NCBI GenBank assembly: GCA_003693905.1 | Contig: RFLL01000079.1 | Span: 1-13,621 of the forward strand | DNA: 13,621 nucleotides | Direction: 5' to 3' | From: Alphaproteobacteria bacterium | GTDB lineage: Bacteria > Pseudomonadota > Alphaproteobacteria > Kiloniellales > J153 | In this document: positions 5,970 through 13,621 of the stretch, in pieces | Position numbering within the stretch: position 1 is the stretch's first letter | Layout of the letters: every line of letters begins with the position of its first letter | Translations under genes and position numbers: made by a program | The notes under the pieces: model-generated | What the model saw: only the letters and a program-made list of their open reading frames with translations | Told to the model about the DNA's origin: nothing | The model's database searches: none

Positions 5970-6800
5970 ATGAACCAAGGACTGCCTGCGGAAAATCTGG
6001 ACCACGAGGACCGGCGCATCGTCATCCACGATGCCGCCGATTTCGAAGGCATGCGCCGGGCCGGACGTCTGGCTGCGGAGACGCTCGATTTCATCACGCC
6101 CCACGTGCGCGCCGGGGTGACGACCGAAGATCTCGACCGTCTGTGCCACGACTTCATCGTCGATCATGGCGCGGTGCCGGCGCCGCTCAATTATCGCGGC
6201 TTTCCGAAGTCGATCTGCACCTCCATCAATCACGTCGTCTGTCACGGCATTCCCAGCGACAAGAAGGTGCTGCGCGACGGCGACATCATGAACATCGACG
6301 TCACCGTCATCCTCGACGGCTGGCACGGCGACAGCAGCCGCATGTTCTATGTCGGCCGCCCGAGCGTGAAGGCCAGACGCCTGGTCGAGGTCACCTACGA
6401 GGCGATGATGCGCGGCATCGCGGCGGTGCGCCCCGGGGCCACGCTGGGCGACATCGGCCATGCCATCCAGAGCTACGCCGAAGCGCAGCGGTTTTCCGTC
6501 GTCCGCGATTTCTGCGGCCACGGCCTCGGCCGCGTGTTCCATACCGCCCCCAGCGTCCTGCACTATGGCCGTCCGGGGCAGGGCACGGTCCTGCGCGAAG
6601 GCATGTTCTTTACCATCGAACCGATGATCAATGCCGGACGGTACGACGTTAAGATCCTCGACGACGGCTGGACTGCGGTGACCCGCGACCGTTCGCTCTC
6701 GGCACAGTTCGAGCATTCGATCGGAGTTACGGCGGATGGTTACGAGATCTTCACGCTCTCGCCCAAAGGCTGGCACTGCCCGCCGTACGATACAGACTGA
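5970..6800 (+). CDS. map: Type I methionine aminopeptidase
   Basis: A 276-residue metalloprotease that removes the initiator methionine from new proteins in the cytoplasm. The five metal ligands of the pita-bread fold are present: Asp110 (NIDVT), Asp121 (GDSSRMF), His184 (FCGHGLGRVFH), Glu217 (FTIEPM) and Glu248 (AQFEHS). The substrate-side His92 is in VCHGIP. INHVVCHGIP and GWTAVTRDRSLSAQFEH are typical of proteobacterial Map. The length is slightly above the E. coli enzyme (264) because of a short N-terminal extension before IHDAADFEGMRRAGRLA. The ATG at 5970 is chosen on homology; no clear ribosome-binding site is visible, and an open frame continues upstream to a GTG at 5865 without family similarity. 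It lies 113 bp after sfsA and 19 bp before radC. Confidence 0.95.
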   Translation: MNQGLPAENLDHEDRRIVIHDAADFEGMRRAGRLAAETLDFITPHVRAGVTTEDLDRLCHDFIVDHGAVPAPLNYRGFPKSICTSINHVVCHGIPSDKKVLRDGDIMNIDVTVILDGWHGDSSRMFYVGRPSVKARRLVEVTYEAMMRGIAAVRPGATLGDIGHAIQSYAEAQRFSVVRDFCGHGLGRVFHTAPSVLHYGRPGQGTVLREGMFFTIEPMINAGRYDVKILDDGWTAVTRDRSLSAQFEHSIGVTADGYEIFTLSPKGWHCPPYDTD

Positions 6801-6819
6801 ACGGCGGGAGTCGCCGGCA

Positions 6820-7536
6820 GTGACGGATGGTCGCAAGCCCGCAGCCGGCGCCACCGCAGCCAAGTCCGGCCATTACAACGGCCACCGGGCCCGCCTGCGC
6901 CGGCGGCTTCTCGATCATGGCGCCGATTCGCTGGCCGATCACGAGGTTCTGGAATTTCTTCTGTTCGGGGCCCATCCGCGGGGCGATACCAAACCCCTGG
7001 CCAAGACCCTTCTGGCCCGTTTCGGCAACCTGGCCAACGTCCTGACGGCGGGCGCGGATGAACTGGCCGGTATTGCCGGCATCGGCGAGGCGGCGACCGC
7101 CCTGCTCAAGATCGTGCCCGAAGCGGCCCGGCGCCTTGCCCGCGAAGAGGTGGCAAAACGCCCGATCATCGCTTCGTGGGATCAACTTCTGGCCTACTGC
7201 CGCATCGCCATGGGGCGCGAGAAGGTGGAGCAGTTCCGCCTTCTGTTCCTCGATACCAGGAACCACCTCATCGCCGACGAGGTGCAGCAGCGCGGTACCG
7301 TCAACCATACCCCGGTCTATCCGCGCGAGGTCATCAAGCGGGCGCTGGAACTGGGGGCCTCGGCCATCATCCTGGTTCACAATCACCCTTCCGGCGATCC
7401 CACGCCGTCGCGGGCCGATATCGAAATGACGCGCGACATCGCCGCGGCGGCGGCCAAGCTCGACATCGCCGTGCATGATCACCTGGTCATCAGCCGCAAC
7501 GGCCACACCAGCTTCCGCGCCGCCGGTCTTCTGTAG
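6820..7536 (+). CDS. radC: RadC family JAMM-domain protein
   Basis: A 238-residue protein. The N-terminal part has GHRARLRRRLLDHGADSLAD and a helix-hairpin-helix-like segment (ELAGIAGIGEAATALL, about 81-96). The C-terminal part (about 115-238) is the MPN/JAMM fold with the metal motif H187-N-H189-P-S-G then S197 and D200, plus RGTVNHTPVYPREV before it. A Glu near 137 would complete the site. RadC was once linked to DNA repair, but that role was withdrawn in E. coli. Its biochemical activity is unclear. The GTG at 6820 is preferred because GGCGGGAG lies 9 bases upstream, right after the map stop. An in-frame ATG at 6736 lies inside map and would add 28 residues without similarity. It ends 35 bp from the convergent metH. 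Confidence 0.92.
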   Translation: MTDGRKPAAGATAAKSGHYNGHRARLRRRLLDHGADSLADHEVLEFLLFGAHPRGDTKPLAKTLLARFGNLANVLTAGADELAGIAGIGEAATALLKIVPEAARRLAREEVAKRPIIASWDQLLAYCRIAMGREKVEQFRLLFLDTRNHLIADEVQQRGTVNHTPVYPREVIKRALELGASAIILVHNHPSGDPTPSRADIEMTRDIAAAAAKLDIAVHDHLVISRNGHTSFRAAGLL

Positions 7537-7571
7537 CCGCCGGTCCCTTCCCGGGCGCGCCTTCCTGCTTT

Positions 7572-10500
7572 CTAGACCGAAAAATACTTGGCCTGCGGAT
7601 GGTGCAGAACGATGGCGCTGGTCGACTGCTCGGGGTGAAGCTGGAACTCGTCGGACAAGCCGACGCCGATGCGCTCGGCCTCCAGCAGGCGCAGGATGTG
7701 AACCTGATCCTCGAGATTGGGACATGCCGGATAGCCGAACGAATAACGCGAGCCGCGGTAGCCCTGGCGCAGCAGTGCATCGGTGTCGCGGGCGTCCTCG
7801 TGGCCGAAACCGAGCTCGCCGCGGATGCGCTTGTGCACGTATTCGGCCAGCGCCTCGGCCAGTTCCACGCCCAGCCCGTGCAGATAGAGGTAATCGCGGT
7901 AACGGTTGTCGGCGAACCATTCGCGGGCCACGTCGGAAGCACGCTGGCCGATGGTCACCACCTGAAGCGCAATCACGTCGCGTTCGCCGCTGGCCACGTC
8001 GCGCAGAAAATCGGCGATGCACAAGCCGCCCTCGCGAGCCTGACGCGGCAGCGAGAAGCGGGCCACCTCCCGCGCCGTATCGGCCGGATCGAACAGGATG
8101 ATGTCATTGCCTTCGGCGTTGGCCGGCCAGTAGCCGTAGACCGCCTGCGGGCGCAGGATGTCCTGCTGCTTGCAGATGTCGAGCATGCGCTTGAGGACCG
8201 GGCGCAGTTCCCTGCGCGCCCAGGCCATGTATTCGGCCAGGGTGCGCCCGTCCTTCCGGTAGCCCCAGTGGAACTGGTACAGCATGCGTTCGTTGAGATA
8301 GGGGATGAGCGCTTCGGTCGGCACCCGCGCGATCGTCCGCGCGCCCCAGAACGGCGGCGTGGGCACATCGACGCCGTTGGCCAGCTCCTGCCGGCGTAGC
8401 CGCGTTTCCTCCACGTCCACCGGGCGAAGATCGGCCTCGACCGCGCGGCCGAGCGCGCGGCGGGCATTCTTCGGCCGGGCGTCATTGGCTGCGACACGGG
8501 CGCTCACATGGTCGTCGAAACCGCCGTTCACGATCTTGTCCATCAGCGCCAGACCGTCGAAGGCATCGCGGGCATAGGCAACCCGGCCGCAGCCATAGGC
8601 ACGCACGCAATCGCCTTCCACGTACTGGCGGGTCAGCGCCGCCCCGCCCAGCAGCACCGGGATGTCGACGCCTTCCTGGGTCATGCGCTCCAGGTTCTCG
8701 CGCATCACCACCGTCGACTTGACCAGGAGACCGCTCATCCCCACCGCATCGGCCTTGTGCTCCTGCGCCGCGGCGATGATCGCCTCGACAGGCTGCTTGA
8801 TGCCCAGATTGACGACCCGGTAGCCGTTGTTGCTGAGAATGATGTCGACCAGGTTCTTGCCGATGTCATGGACGTCGCCCTTGACGGTGGCCAGCACGAT
8901 GGTGCCCTTCTCCTGACCCTCGACCTTTTCCATGTACGGCTCCAGATAGGCGACGGCCGCCTTCATGGTCTCGGCCGACTGCAACACGAACGGAAGCTGC
9001 ATCTTGCCGGCGCCGAACAGCTCGCCGACCACCTTCATGCCGTCGAGCAGATGGATGTTGATGATGTCGAGCGGAGGGTACTTCTTCAGCGCCTCTTCGA
9101 GGTCGGCTTCAAGCCCCTGGCGGTCGCCGTCGATGATGCGTTCCTTCAGTCGCGTTTCGACATCGGCGGCGCGCGGCCGGGCCGCGGCAGCTTCGGCCGT
9201 GCGGCCCTCGAACAGGGCGATGAAGGCATGCAGAGGATCATAGCCGTCACGGCGGCGATCGAAGATCAGGTCCTCGGCAACCGCGACTTCCTCCTCCGGG
9301 ATCTTGTGCAGCGGCCTGATCTTCGACATGTGCACGATGGCCCCGGTCAGACCGCGGCGCAGGGCATGATCGAGGAACACCGAATTGAGAACATGGCGCG
9401 CCGGCGGGTTGAGGCCGAACGAGATGTTCGACAGGCCGAGCAGGATCTGACATTCGGGCATCGCCCGGGCGATGTCCTCGATCGCCTGCAATGTCCACAG
9501 GCCGAGCTTGCGGTCGTCCTCGTTGCCGGTGCAGATGGTGAAGGTCAACGGATCAAAGATCAGGTCGTGCGGCGGCAAGCCGTGGCGGTTGCAAGCGAAG
9601 TCGTAGAGGCGCCGGGCGATCGCGACCTTGCGTTCGGCGCTCTTGGCCATACCGTCTTCGTCGATGGTCAGTGCAATGACCGCGGCACCGAAGCGCCGCG
9701 CCAGCGCCAGGCGCCTGGCCGCCGCCTCTTCGCCGTCCTCGAAGTTGATCGAGTTCAGCACCGGTTTGCCGCCATAGAGCTTCATGGCCGTTTCGAGGAC
9801 GCCGAGTTCGGTCGAATCGAACACCAGCGGCGCATTGACCGCGCCGCGCATGCGGCTGACCACCTCGCGCATGTCGGCGGCTTCGTCGCGGCCGACGAAA
9901 GCCGTGCACACGTCGATGCCGTGCGATCCCTCCTTGACCTGTTCCACCGCCATGGCCACGCACGCATCCCAGTCGCGCGCCTCCTGAAGACGGCGGAACT
10001 TCTTGCTGCCGTTGGCGTTGCAGCGTTCGCCGATCGACAGGTACGCGTTCTCCTGGCGATAGGCGACATGGCCGTAAAGCGATGCCAGACCCGGCACCCA
10101 GGTCGATTGCCGGGAAACGGGGCGCGGCCGGGCGCCGATGCGCGCATCCGCGCCAGCGCGTCGGCGCAGCATGGCATCAAGGGCCGCAATGTGGGGAACA
10201 TCGGTGCCGCAGCAGCCGCCGATCAGATTGACGCCGTCTTCGTTCAGAAAGCGTTCGGCCCATCCCGCCAGCTCGCCCGACGTCAGCGGATAGCGGGTGC
10301 GGCCGTCGACCAGCTCCGGCAGGCCGGCGTTCGGCTGCACCGAGATCGGCCCCGGCCAGTTTTCGGCCAGCCACTGCACATGGGGTGCCATTTCCTGCGG
10401 GCCGGTGGCGCAGTTGAGCCCGATGACCGGCACCTCCAGGGCGTGGATGATCGTCGCCGCCGCCGCGATGTCGGTGCCGACCAGCAGGGTGCCCGTAGTC

Positions 10501-11081
10501 TCCACCGTGACCTGAACCAGGATCGGCAGATCATCCCTGCCGGCACGCACACGCGCCGTCTTGGCGGCATTGACCGCGGCCTTGATCTGCAACGGATCCT
10601 GACAGGTTTCGATCAGGATGGCATCGACGCCGCCGTCGATCAGCCCCGCGCACTGCGTCGTCAACGCGCTTTCCAGGGTATCGTAGTCGATGTGGCCCAG
10701 CGACGGCAGCTTGGTGCCGGGACCGACGGCACCGAAGACGAACCGGGTGCGCCCGTCGCCGCGAAAGGATTCGGCCGCTTCGCGCGCGATCTCGGCCGCG
10801 CGCTTGTTGATTTCGTGCGCACGCGCTTCAAGGCCGAATTCGCCCAGCGTGATCGGCGAGCCGCCGAAGCTGTTGGTCTCGACGATGTCGGCACCGGCGG
10901 CGAAATAGCCCTTGTGGATGTCGAGAACGATATCGGGACGGGCCAGATTGAGAACCTCGGTGCAGTTCTCGTTGCCCCAGTAGTCCTTTTCGATATCGAG
11001 GTCGAGCGCCTGCACCCGGCTGCCCATGGCGCCGTCGCACAGCAGCACCCGCTCGGCGAGGATGTCCAGAAGATGCGTCAT
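7572..11081 (-). CDS. metH: Cobalamin-dependent methionine synthase
   Basis: A complete 1169-residue enzyme that methylates homocysteine from 5-methyl-tetrahydrofolate through cobalamin. Domains in order: homocysteine-binding (about 1-310), with zinc ligands Cys224 (GLNCATG), Cys290 and Cys291 (GGCCGT); pterin-binding (about 340-600), starting at IGERCNANGSKKFRR; cobalamin cap (about 630-720); cobalamin-binding (about 722-870), with D736-V-H738-D-I-G supplying the lower axial His; and the reactivation domain for S-adenosylmethionine (about 880-1169), ending with RYSFGYPACPNLEDQ. The pterin part (GLSNISFGLNPPARHVLNSVFL) resembles the class in actinobacteria and many alphaproteobacteria more than the E. 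coli type. The ATG at 11081 overlaps the visible metF stop as ATGA, suggesting coupled translation. No frameshift is seen. Confidence 0.97.
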   Translation of the reverse strand: MTHLLDILAERVLLCDGAMGSRVQALDLDIEKDYWGNENCTEVLNLARPDIVLDIHKGYFAAGADIVETNSFGGSPITLGEFGLEARAHEINKRAAEIAREAAESFRGDGRTRFVFGAVGPGTKLPSLGHIDYDTLESALTTQCAGLIDGGVDAILIETCQDPLQIKAAVNAAKTARVRAGRDDLPILVQVTVETTGTLLVGTDIAAAATIIHALEVPVIGLNCATGPQEMAPHVQWLAENWPGPISVQPNAGLPELVDGRTRYPLTSGELAGWAERFLNEDGVNLIGGCCGTDVPHIAALDAMLRRRAGADARIGARPRPVSRQSTWVPGLASLYGHVAYRQENAYLSIGERCNANGSKKFRRLQEARDWDACVAMAVEQVKEGSHGIDVCTAFVGRDEAADMREVVSRMRGAVNAPLVFDSTELGVLETAMKLYGGKPVLNSINFEDGEEAAARRLALARRFGAAVIALTIDEDGMAKSAERKVAIARRLYDFACNRHGLPPHDLIFDPLTFTICTGNEDDRKLGLWTLQAIEDIARAMPECQILLGLSNISFGLNPPARHVLNSVFLDHALRRGLTGAIVHMSKIRPLHKIPEEEVAVAEDLIFDRRRDGYDPLHAFIALFEGRTAEAAAARPRAADVETRLKERIIDGDRQGLEADLEEALKKYPPLDIINIHLLDGMKVVGELFGAGKMQLPFVLQSAETMKAAVAYLEPYMEKVEGQEKGTIVLATVKGDVHDIGKNLVDIILSNNGYRVVNLGIKQPVEAIIAAAQEHKADAVGMSGLLVKSTVVMRENLERMTQEGVDIPVLLGGAALTRQYVEGDCVRAYGCGRVAYARDAFDGLALMDKIVNGGFDDHVSARVAANDARPKNARRALGRAVEADLRPVDVEETRLRRQELANGVDVPTPPFWGARTIARVPTEALIPYLNERMLYQFHWGYRKDGRTLAEYMAWARRELRPVLKRMLDICKQQDILRPQAVYGYWPANAEGNDIILFDPADTAREVARFSLPRQAREGGLCIADFLRDVASGERDVIALQVVTIGQRASDVAREWFADNRYRDYLYLHGLGVELAEALAEYVHKRIRGELGFGHEDARDTDALLRQGYRGSRYSFGYPACPNLEDQVHILRLLEAERIGVGLSDEFQLHPEQSTSAIVLHHPQAKYFSV

Positions 11082-12052
11082 GTCAGGCCCGGGCCTCGTG
11101 CCGTGTCACCATGCTTGCGCCGCCCCCTTCGGCCCACGCTGGTGCCGGCGCCTGCAGCATGCGGCACACGGCCATCGTCAACTCGGCGCGGTTCAGGGTA
11201 GAAATGGAACTCGCGCACCCCGTGCGCCTGCAGGATGCGGCACTGTTCGGCCGCCGCCGCGGCGGCAACCAGCGCCCGGTTGGCGGGATCGTCGTCAAGC
11301 CCCGCGAACATCCGGGTCAGCCAGTCGGGAATGGTGGCGTTGCATTTACGCGCAAATTCGACGGTGCGGCGGAAATTGCTGATCAGGAAAATGCCGGGGA
11401 CGATGGGCGCAGTGATGCCGGCGGCCCGGACCCGTTCGAGGAAGCGCAGGTAAACCGCCGGATCGAAGAAGAACTGCGTGATGGCGCGCCGCGCGCCGGC
11501 GTCGAGCTTGCGCTTCAGATTGTCGAGATCGGCTTCGGCGCTCGCCGCCTCGGGGTGGACCTCGGGAAAGGCTGCAACGCTGATCTCGAAGTCGGCGACC
11601 CGGCGCAGCCCGGCAACCAGATCGGCCGCATAGGCATAGCCGCCGGGATGGGGTTCGTAGCGCGCCCCCACCCCGCCCGGCGGATCGCCGCGCAGGGCCA
11701 CGATATGGCGCACCCCGGCCTGCCAGTACCGGTGTGCAATGGCGTCGATCTCGTCTCGGGTCGCGCCGACGCACGTCAGGTGCGCCGCCGGCGTCAGTTC
11801 GGTGTCGCGCAGAATGCGCACCACCGTGGCGTGGGTACGCTCGCGCGTGCCGCCATCGGCGCCATAGGTGACCGACACGAAGCGCGGGCGCAGCGGGGCC
11901 AGGGCGGTGATCGCCTGCCACAGTCGGCGCTCGGCATCCGGCGTCTTGGGCGGAAAGAACTCGAACGAGATGTCGAGCGCGCCCTCGCGCGCAGATCCCT
12001 GCCTTTCAGTGGCCGACGCGACGGAGACGCGGGGGGGCGGATATGCGTTCAT
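11078..12052 (-). CDS. metF: Methylenetetrahydrofolate reductase, apparent frameshift near the C-terminus
   Basis: Flavin enzyme that reduces 5,10-methylene-THF to 5-methyl-THF, the methyl donor for the MetH encoded next. The open frame is 324 residues. Family features are intact through most of it: FEFFPPKT with catalytic Glu31, FVSVTYGA, ALRGDPP with Asp123 (the counterpart of E. coli Asp120), ITQFFFD, GIFLISN and GVREFHFY. After FHFY the visible frame gives PEPRRVDDGR, which does not match the family. The neighbouring frame gives LNRAELTMAVCRML, the expected continuation of FHFYTLNRAE. Two bases appear to be missing near 11198. In the family frame the protein would end at 11083, one base before metH, instead of 11078. 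It starts at ATG 12052, 13 bp after the ArsR-type gene, with AAGGGAA as ribosome-binding site. Confidence 0.93.
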   Translation of the reverse strand: MNAYPPPRVSVASATERQGSAREGALDISFEFFPPKTPDAERRLWQAITALAPLRPRFVSVTYGADGGTRERTHATVVRILRDTELTPAAHLTCVGATRDEIDAIAHRYWQAGVRHIVALRGDPPGGVGARYEPHPGGYAYAADLVAGLRRVADFEISVAAFPEVHPEAASAEADLDNLKRKLDAGARRAITQFFFDPAVYLRFLERVRAAGITAPIVPGIFLISNFRRTVEFARKCNATIPDWLTRMFAGLDDDPANRALVAAAAAAEQCRILQAHGVREFHFYPEPRRVDDGRVPHAAGAGTSVGRRGRRKHGDTARGPGLT

Positions 12053-12065
12053 GACGGGCGTTCCC

Positions 12066-13022
12066 TTACCAGCCGGTGCGCCCGCTCACCGCCGGCAGGC
12101 GCCGGACGGCGCACCAGATGACGACGTTGAGCGGATCACCGGGCAGATAGATTGGCGTTTCGGCTGCCAGTCCGGCGCTGCCGAACCAGGCCTCGATGTC
12201 CTGATCGCGAAACCCGAGCCAGCGGTGCATGTGCTCGCTGCGCAGGCGCTCGACCTCGTGGGCGGCGAAATCGACCACGATCAGCCGGCCTTCGGGGCGC
12301 AGCACCCGGGCCGCCTCGGCGATCGCCGCTTCCGGCGTTTCCGCGTAGTGCAGAACCTGATGGATGACCGCCAGATCAAACGAGGCGCTGGCCACCGGAA
12401 GCTGGTACATGTCGCCCTGACGTACCAGTCCGTTGCGGACCCTGGCCCGGTCCAGATTGGAGCGGGCGACCAGCAGCATTTCCTGTGACAGGTCGATGCC
12501 CAGTGCCCGTTCGACCCGCGGGCCGAGGATTTCGATGATGCGCCCGGTGCCGGTGCCGATGTCGATCAGGTCGCTGAAGCGTCCCGGCGGCACCAGGTCG
12601 AGCAGCGCCTTTTCGACCTCGCGCTCGTCGATGTGGAGCGAGCGGATCTTGTCCCACTGCGCCGCATTGCGACGGAAATAGGCCGCCGCACGTTCGGCAC
12701 GCGCCCGCACGATGGCCTCAAGGCGCTCCAGATCCAGCGTCAGCGTCGGATCGTCGCCTGGCACCGTATCGACCAGGGTGCGCGCCAGCTCGGCTCCGCT
12801 GCCGCGTTGTGCGAGGCGGAAATAGGCCCAGCTTCCTTCACGCCGACGATCGAGCAGACCGGCCTCGCACAGCAGTTTCAGGTGGCGCGAGACCCGCGGC
12901 TGACTCTGGCCCAGGATGTGGGTCAGTTCCGAAACCGTCAGATCGCTGTGTGCGCACAACACGAGCAACCGCAACCGGGTCGGCTCCGCGGCCGCCTTGA
13001 GGGCTGCAAGAAGGGCTTCCAC
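12066..13022 (-). CDS. ArsR-family regulator fused to a SAM-dependent methyltransferase
   Basis: A 318-residue fusion. Residues about 1-75 are an ArsR-type winged helix (AAEPTRLRLLVLC, then DLTVSELTHILGQSQPRVSRHLKLLCEAGLLDRR). The classic CxC metal-binding box is absent, so metal sensing is unlikely. Residues about 120-260 are a class I methyltransferase with motif I DIGTGTG at 154-160, GIDLSQEM, and ARVLRPEGRLIVVDF. The C-terminal region includes WLGFRDQDIEAWF. The start is GTG 13022, with AGGAG 5 bases upstream; a longer open frame up to 13313 has no similarity and lacks support. It is the first gene before metF and metH, so a role in controlling the methionine/SAM cycle is likely by context. 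Whether it methylates anything or only binds SAM or SAH is unknown. SahR, an ArsR-type regulator of the SAM cycle in other proteobacteria, is a possible analogue. Confidence 0.9.
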   Translation of the reverse strand: MEALLAALKAAAEPTRLRLLVLCAHSDLTVSELTHILGQSQPRVSRHLKLLCEAGLLDRRREGSWAYFRLAQRGSGAELARTLVDTVPGDDPTLTLDLERLEAIVRARAERAAAYFRRNAAQWDKIRSLHIDEREVEKALLDLVPPGRFSDLIDIGTGTGRIIEILGPRVERALGIDLSQEMLLVARSNLDRARVRNGLVRQGDMYQLPVASASFDLAVIHQVLHYAETPEAAIAEAARVLRPEGRLIVVDFAAHEVERLRSEHMHRWLGFRDQDIEAWFGSAGLAAETPIYLPGDPLNVVIWCAVRRLPAVSGRTGW

Positions 13023-13320
13023 GACATCTCCTGTTCCGGTTCCGGGGCGAACCTCCGTTTCTCCCGATGGCTCCGACCCCGGTATATCGACCTGCGCGCC
13101 TCCCGCGTCCCTCCGTCCGCACTTGCCACCGGCCCCGAGCACAGGCGCAGAGCCCATGAAGGCGTGTGCAGCCGGGGGAGCCGGTACCGGGCCGCTCAGA
13201 GGGTTTGCAACCGCCCGGGCCCTGCCGTCATCGCCGGTTGCCGGCGGTTCAATCTTCTCCGGCTGCGCGCATGTCAGATTCAATCTATGTGTGCATGGTG
13301 CCTTTGATAGCAACCGCGAG
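13023..13320 (-). promoter_or_regulatory. Leader and promoter region of the ArsR-MTase/metF/metH operon
   Basis: About 300 bp with no convincing gene. GCAACCG (13207-13213) can pair with CGGTTGC (13235-13241), while the overlapping AACCGCC (13209-13215) can pair with GGCGGTT (13243-13249). The two stems exclude each other. A 10-bp palindrome CCGGTACCGG is at 13181-13190. TTCAATCT occurs at 13248-13255 and 13279-13286, 31 bp apart, the second within the 11-bp palindrome AGATT-C-AATCT (13276-13286). These could be operator half-sites and an attenuator-like leader. No known SAM, SAH or cobalamin riboswitch consensus was recognised, and no promoter hexamers could be assigned with confidence. Confidence 0.4.
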
Positions 13321-13621
13321 TAACCAGGGACCTAATGCCGCTCCATGCCGCCCCATCCCCGGCACGGCGGCGGCGGGCGACAGTTTCCAGACCTCCTCTG
13401 CCCGTCGTCACTTCCGGGTTTCCCGGGTGTCTCATCCCTCGCCTCCTTGGGCCCCGGCCCTGGCATTTCCGGCGACCTCCAGCGTCTCAGGGATCTCCAG
13501 CGTCTGCATACAAGGCCATGGGTTTGGCCCACGTTTTTCCATTCAAATCGAAATCGGTTACGAAATATATAAAGAATACGTTGACATAGGAGAAAGCGGA
13601 AAAAAAGACAGCCGACCAGCA
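13321..13621. other. Gene-free stretch ending in an AT-rich segment
   Basis: I see no supported gene here. 13321-13520 is GC-rich with two 11-base direct repeats CTCCAGCGTCT at 13477-13487 and 13495-13505 (18-base period). From about 13530 composition turns AT-rich (ATTCAAATCGAAATCGG, AAATATATAAAG). The last 40 bases contain a ribosome-binding-like AGGAGAAAG near 13589-13597 with no start codon at suitable distance before the window ends. It may be the upstream region of a plus-strand gene beyond the edge. Confidence 0.4.

Noticed and set aside
5766..6863. 365-codon minus-strand open frame opposite map
   Set aside because: The plus strand carries all five metal ligands of methionine aminopeptidase; the minus frame is a shadow.
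7537..7571. Bidirectional terminator between radC and metH
   Set aside because: The gap holds a GGCGCGCC palindrome but no stable stem followed by a T run.
6751..8022. 423-codon minus-strand open frame spanning radC and the 3' end of metH
   Set aside because: Out of frame with metH and antisense to radC; no family features.
8508..11201. Very long open frame (897 codons) on the plus strand opposite metH
   Set aside because: The minus strand encodes a complete MetH with all domains. The plus frame is rich in Arg, Asp, His, Gly and Ala without motifs, as expected from antisense of high-GC codons.
11111..12121. 336-codon plus-strand open frame opposite metF
   Set aside because: Antisense shadow of MetF, whose family motifs are unmistakable on the minus strand.
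13023..13313. 97-residue N-terminal extension of the ArsR-methyltransferase protein
   Set aside because: Pro/Gly/Arg-rich without similarity, while GTG 13022 has AGGAG at ideal spacing and matches the start of the ArsR domain.
13023..13320. Known SAM-II, SAH or cobalamin riboswitch upstream of the met operon
   Set aside because: I looked for the B12 box and the SAM-II and SAH core patterns on the minus strand; only loose partial similarities were seen.

Overview
This window is high-GC bacterial chromosome, roughly two-thirds G+C by eye. Gene content points to an alphaproteobacterium, most likely in or near Rhodospirillales. The clues are the sfsA-map-radC run, the stand-alone CinA-like molybdopterin-domain protein, a soluble chemoreceptor, and a metF-metH operon headed by an ArsR-methyltransferase fusion. 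I see no rRNA, tRNA, CRISPR array, insertion sequence or phage gene. It reads as ordinary core chromosome with some uncharacterised small genes.

Left part (1-1870). A secreted cupredoxin-like protein (110-619, +) runs tail to tail into a two-helix DUF2892 membrane protein (609-845, -), and their ends overlap by 11 bp. Upstream of the DUF2892 gene on the same strand is a Crp/Fnr-family regulator (977-1714 or 977-1645, -). An AT-rich intergenic stretch separates it from a divergently transcribed chemoreceptor.

Middle-left (1870-4874). A cytosolic methyl-accepting chemotaxis protein with a C-terminal zinc-binding CZB domain (+) faces a minus-strand group. That group is a lipoprotein, a CinA-like MoCF-domain protein, and a two-helix membrane protein. 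The last two are joined by a 4-bp ATGA overlap.

Middle (5128-7536, +). sfsA, map (methionine aminopeptidase) and radC (JAMM-domain protein) follow one another. None of the three has an ATG preceded by a strong ribosome-binding site, and radC probably starts at GTG.

Right (7572-13022, -). The transcript order is ArsR-methyltransferase fusion, metF, metH. The spacings are 13 nt and then a 4-nt overlap, so this is a compact operon for remethylating homocysteine. MetF makes 5-methyl-THF, MetH uses it with cobalamin to methylate homocysteine, and the ArsR-type protein is a plausible local regulator responding to a methyl-cycle metabolite (inference). MetF carries an apparent frameshift: the family's C-terminal motif is encoded in another frame from the FHFY motif onward.

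Right edge (13023-13621). No convincing gene. It holds the GC-rich leader and promoter side of the operon, with competing inverted repeats, and ends in an AT-rich stretch that may precede a gene beyond the window.
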